Source of the DNA: Phymatolithon calcareum
Taxonomy: Eukaryota > Rhodophyta > Florideophyceae > Hapalidiales
Length of the DNA stretch: 64,000 nucleotides
Assembly: GCA_977006965.1 (NCBI GenBank)
Contig: OZ345353.1
Location: 3,286,001 to 3,350,000 of the forward strand
Reading direction: 5' to 3'
Position 1 is the first letter of the stretch. Each line of letters opens with the position of its first letter. Below, piece after piece: positions 63,132-64,000 of the stretch. The position numbers and the translations under genes are program-made. The notes beneath the pieces are model-generated. The model did not search any database, had not been told where the DNA came from, and was given only the letters and a program-made list of their open reading frames with translations.

Positions 63132-63765
63132 GTTTTTGTCTGTATGTAGAGGCAGGTCGCGAGCATTGGCTGTTAGCGAATTTCCCTTGTGCAAGTTAAG
63201 TACAAAATGCACCATGGACAATTCCTCGTTAGCTGTTTTCCTGTTCGGCGAATTCCCCTCAGGGAGAACATATGTAAAACGTTTGGATAGATTACTGCTG
63301 AATATTCCAAAGAGGTCAAATCTAAGTCCCGTCATGAAATGGATCTCGCCTGGCTGTCGTTTTAAGTCGGGAAGGTGAACTTTTTCGGCGAAGTCAAAAC
63401 AAGGTGCAAATTCAACTCCTGTCCCAAGGTTTTTGCAATCTGTTGAGTTTGTATACAATAGTTAAATTCTTATCGAGATTTGAGCCTGTGCCTCTTAAGT
63501 GTATTGGAAAGCTCTTTCTTAGTTTCATCATCTGATAGAGATTTTAAATAGTTCTTTAACTGCACGCATGTGTCACAAAAATATGCCCATTGTTTGCAAT
63601 TCGCAAGAATGAAGCATACTTTTCCGGACTTTAAGAAAGCCATTTTTGTCAGTGGATTAGATGGTCACAACACGTTTAGAAATTTTTCATCTTTTCTTCA
63701 GTGGTTTGTCCCATTCGTTCTGAGACCACCACTATACATCACACGAAGACGTTTCATTTGGTAAA
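63132..63765 (-). pseudogene. DDE-type transposase remnant
   Basis: In minus-strand order: ANCKQWAYFCDTCVQLKNYL, ETKKELSNTLKRHRL, a break, then VEFAPCFDFAEKVHLPDLKR with a candidate catalytic Asp, QPGEIHFMTGLRFDLFGIFS, FTYVLPEGNSPNRKTANEEL and LPLHTDKN, a candidate second Asp motif. The pattern (CDxC...H, then D-F-A, then H-x-D-N) occurs in widespread unnamed eukaryotic transposase-like proteins. Homology stops at the 49-nt hairpin. The superfamily is uncertain. Confidence 0.5.
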
Positions 63766-64000
63766 ACTTGTACAGGCTGCTCATGTCTACACCCACGTCC
63801 AGTCAGGCACGTGAGGGCTTTTTAAACAAGCAACAGTGTTGGTTGCCTGAAGAATCATTTTTCCTTCTCGACCCTTGTGACGCTCAGTGGTGTAAATAGA
63901 GAAACTCTCTGCTGCACTTACGTCAAAGGCGTGACGTTCTAAGGTCTTGATGGATAGCTGCACTACAGCGGCTAAGACATGCTGGCACACTTCATTTCCT

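Noticed and set aside
63787-63990. 67-codon minus-strand frame near the right edge
   Set aside because: It could be the edge of a gene outside the window, but nothing recognisable is present.
1-64000. CRISPR arrays, bacterial operons or prophage
   Set aside because: No regularly spaced repeats and no bacterial gene organisation; spliceosomal introns and transposon types are eukaryotic.

Overview
The window is nuclear DNA of a eukaryote. Genes sit on both strands. Most are intronless or carry one or two short GT-AG introns (74-97 bp in the housekeeping genes), and a few have transit-peptide-like N-termini. Long stretches between them are filled with decayed DNA transposons, LINE fragments and palindromes. 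Plastid-type proteins (a YebC-family protein and an unknown plastid-like protein), mitochondrial proteins (uL30m, ATPAF1/ATP11), a compact gene style and a heavy transposon load fit a multicellular red alga of the Chondrus type. That assignment is an inference, not something the sequence proves.

Layout. 1-2619 (-) holds the N-terminal 873 codons of an ARS2/SERRATE homologue that runs off the left edge. 2620-6970 is gene-poor. 6971-7867 (+) is a YebC/TACO1-type protein in two exons. 7868-12064 has no convincing gene but holds a 124-nt foldback. 12065-16473 is the housekeeping cluster: a plastid-like protein with an internal duplication (+), mitochondrial ribosomal protein uL30m (+, two exons), the F1-ATPase assembly factor ATPAF1/ATP11 (-, three exons), and a QueF-type preQ0 reductase (-) with a mitochondrial-looking presequence.

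18.3-32.9 kb looks like one very large transposon or a cluster of linked TE genes on alternating strands. It holds a coiled-coil protein, a PIF1-family helicase, an unknown 551-aa protein, a 1046-aa SWIM-finger transposase resembling the KDZ/Zisupton class, an Fe(II)/2-oxoglutarate-dioxygenase-like protein, and an Ulp1/C48 protease truncated by a hairpin element. A composite piggyBac-like element (33578-34874) abuts it on the right. This block is the best candidate for an undescribed system in the window.

35-49 kb contains an orphan multi-pass membrane protein and two diverged copies of a segmental duplication. One copy carries an intact 507-aa membrane protein (45907-47430), the other its frameshifted pseudogene (36932-38159). 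Between and beyond them are LINE RNase H remains, a truncated piggyBac-like half, a nearly complete hAT transposon (41926-44162) and a LINE endonuclease fragment. 50-51.2 kb is a defective hAT element with a probable target duplication. 51.9-55.3 kb holds a decayed TPR gene and a decayed DnaJ-X co-chaperone gene, with a 354-bp MITE in the TPR gene flanked by a perfect 8-bp duplication. 55.3-64 kb has an orphan ORF, a second long piggyBac-like copy (57622-59195), and degenerate transposase and LINE remains.

Many findings rest on palindromes, terminal repeats and target duplications that I compared base by base. Family assignments rest on motif recognition, without database searches.
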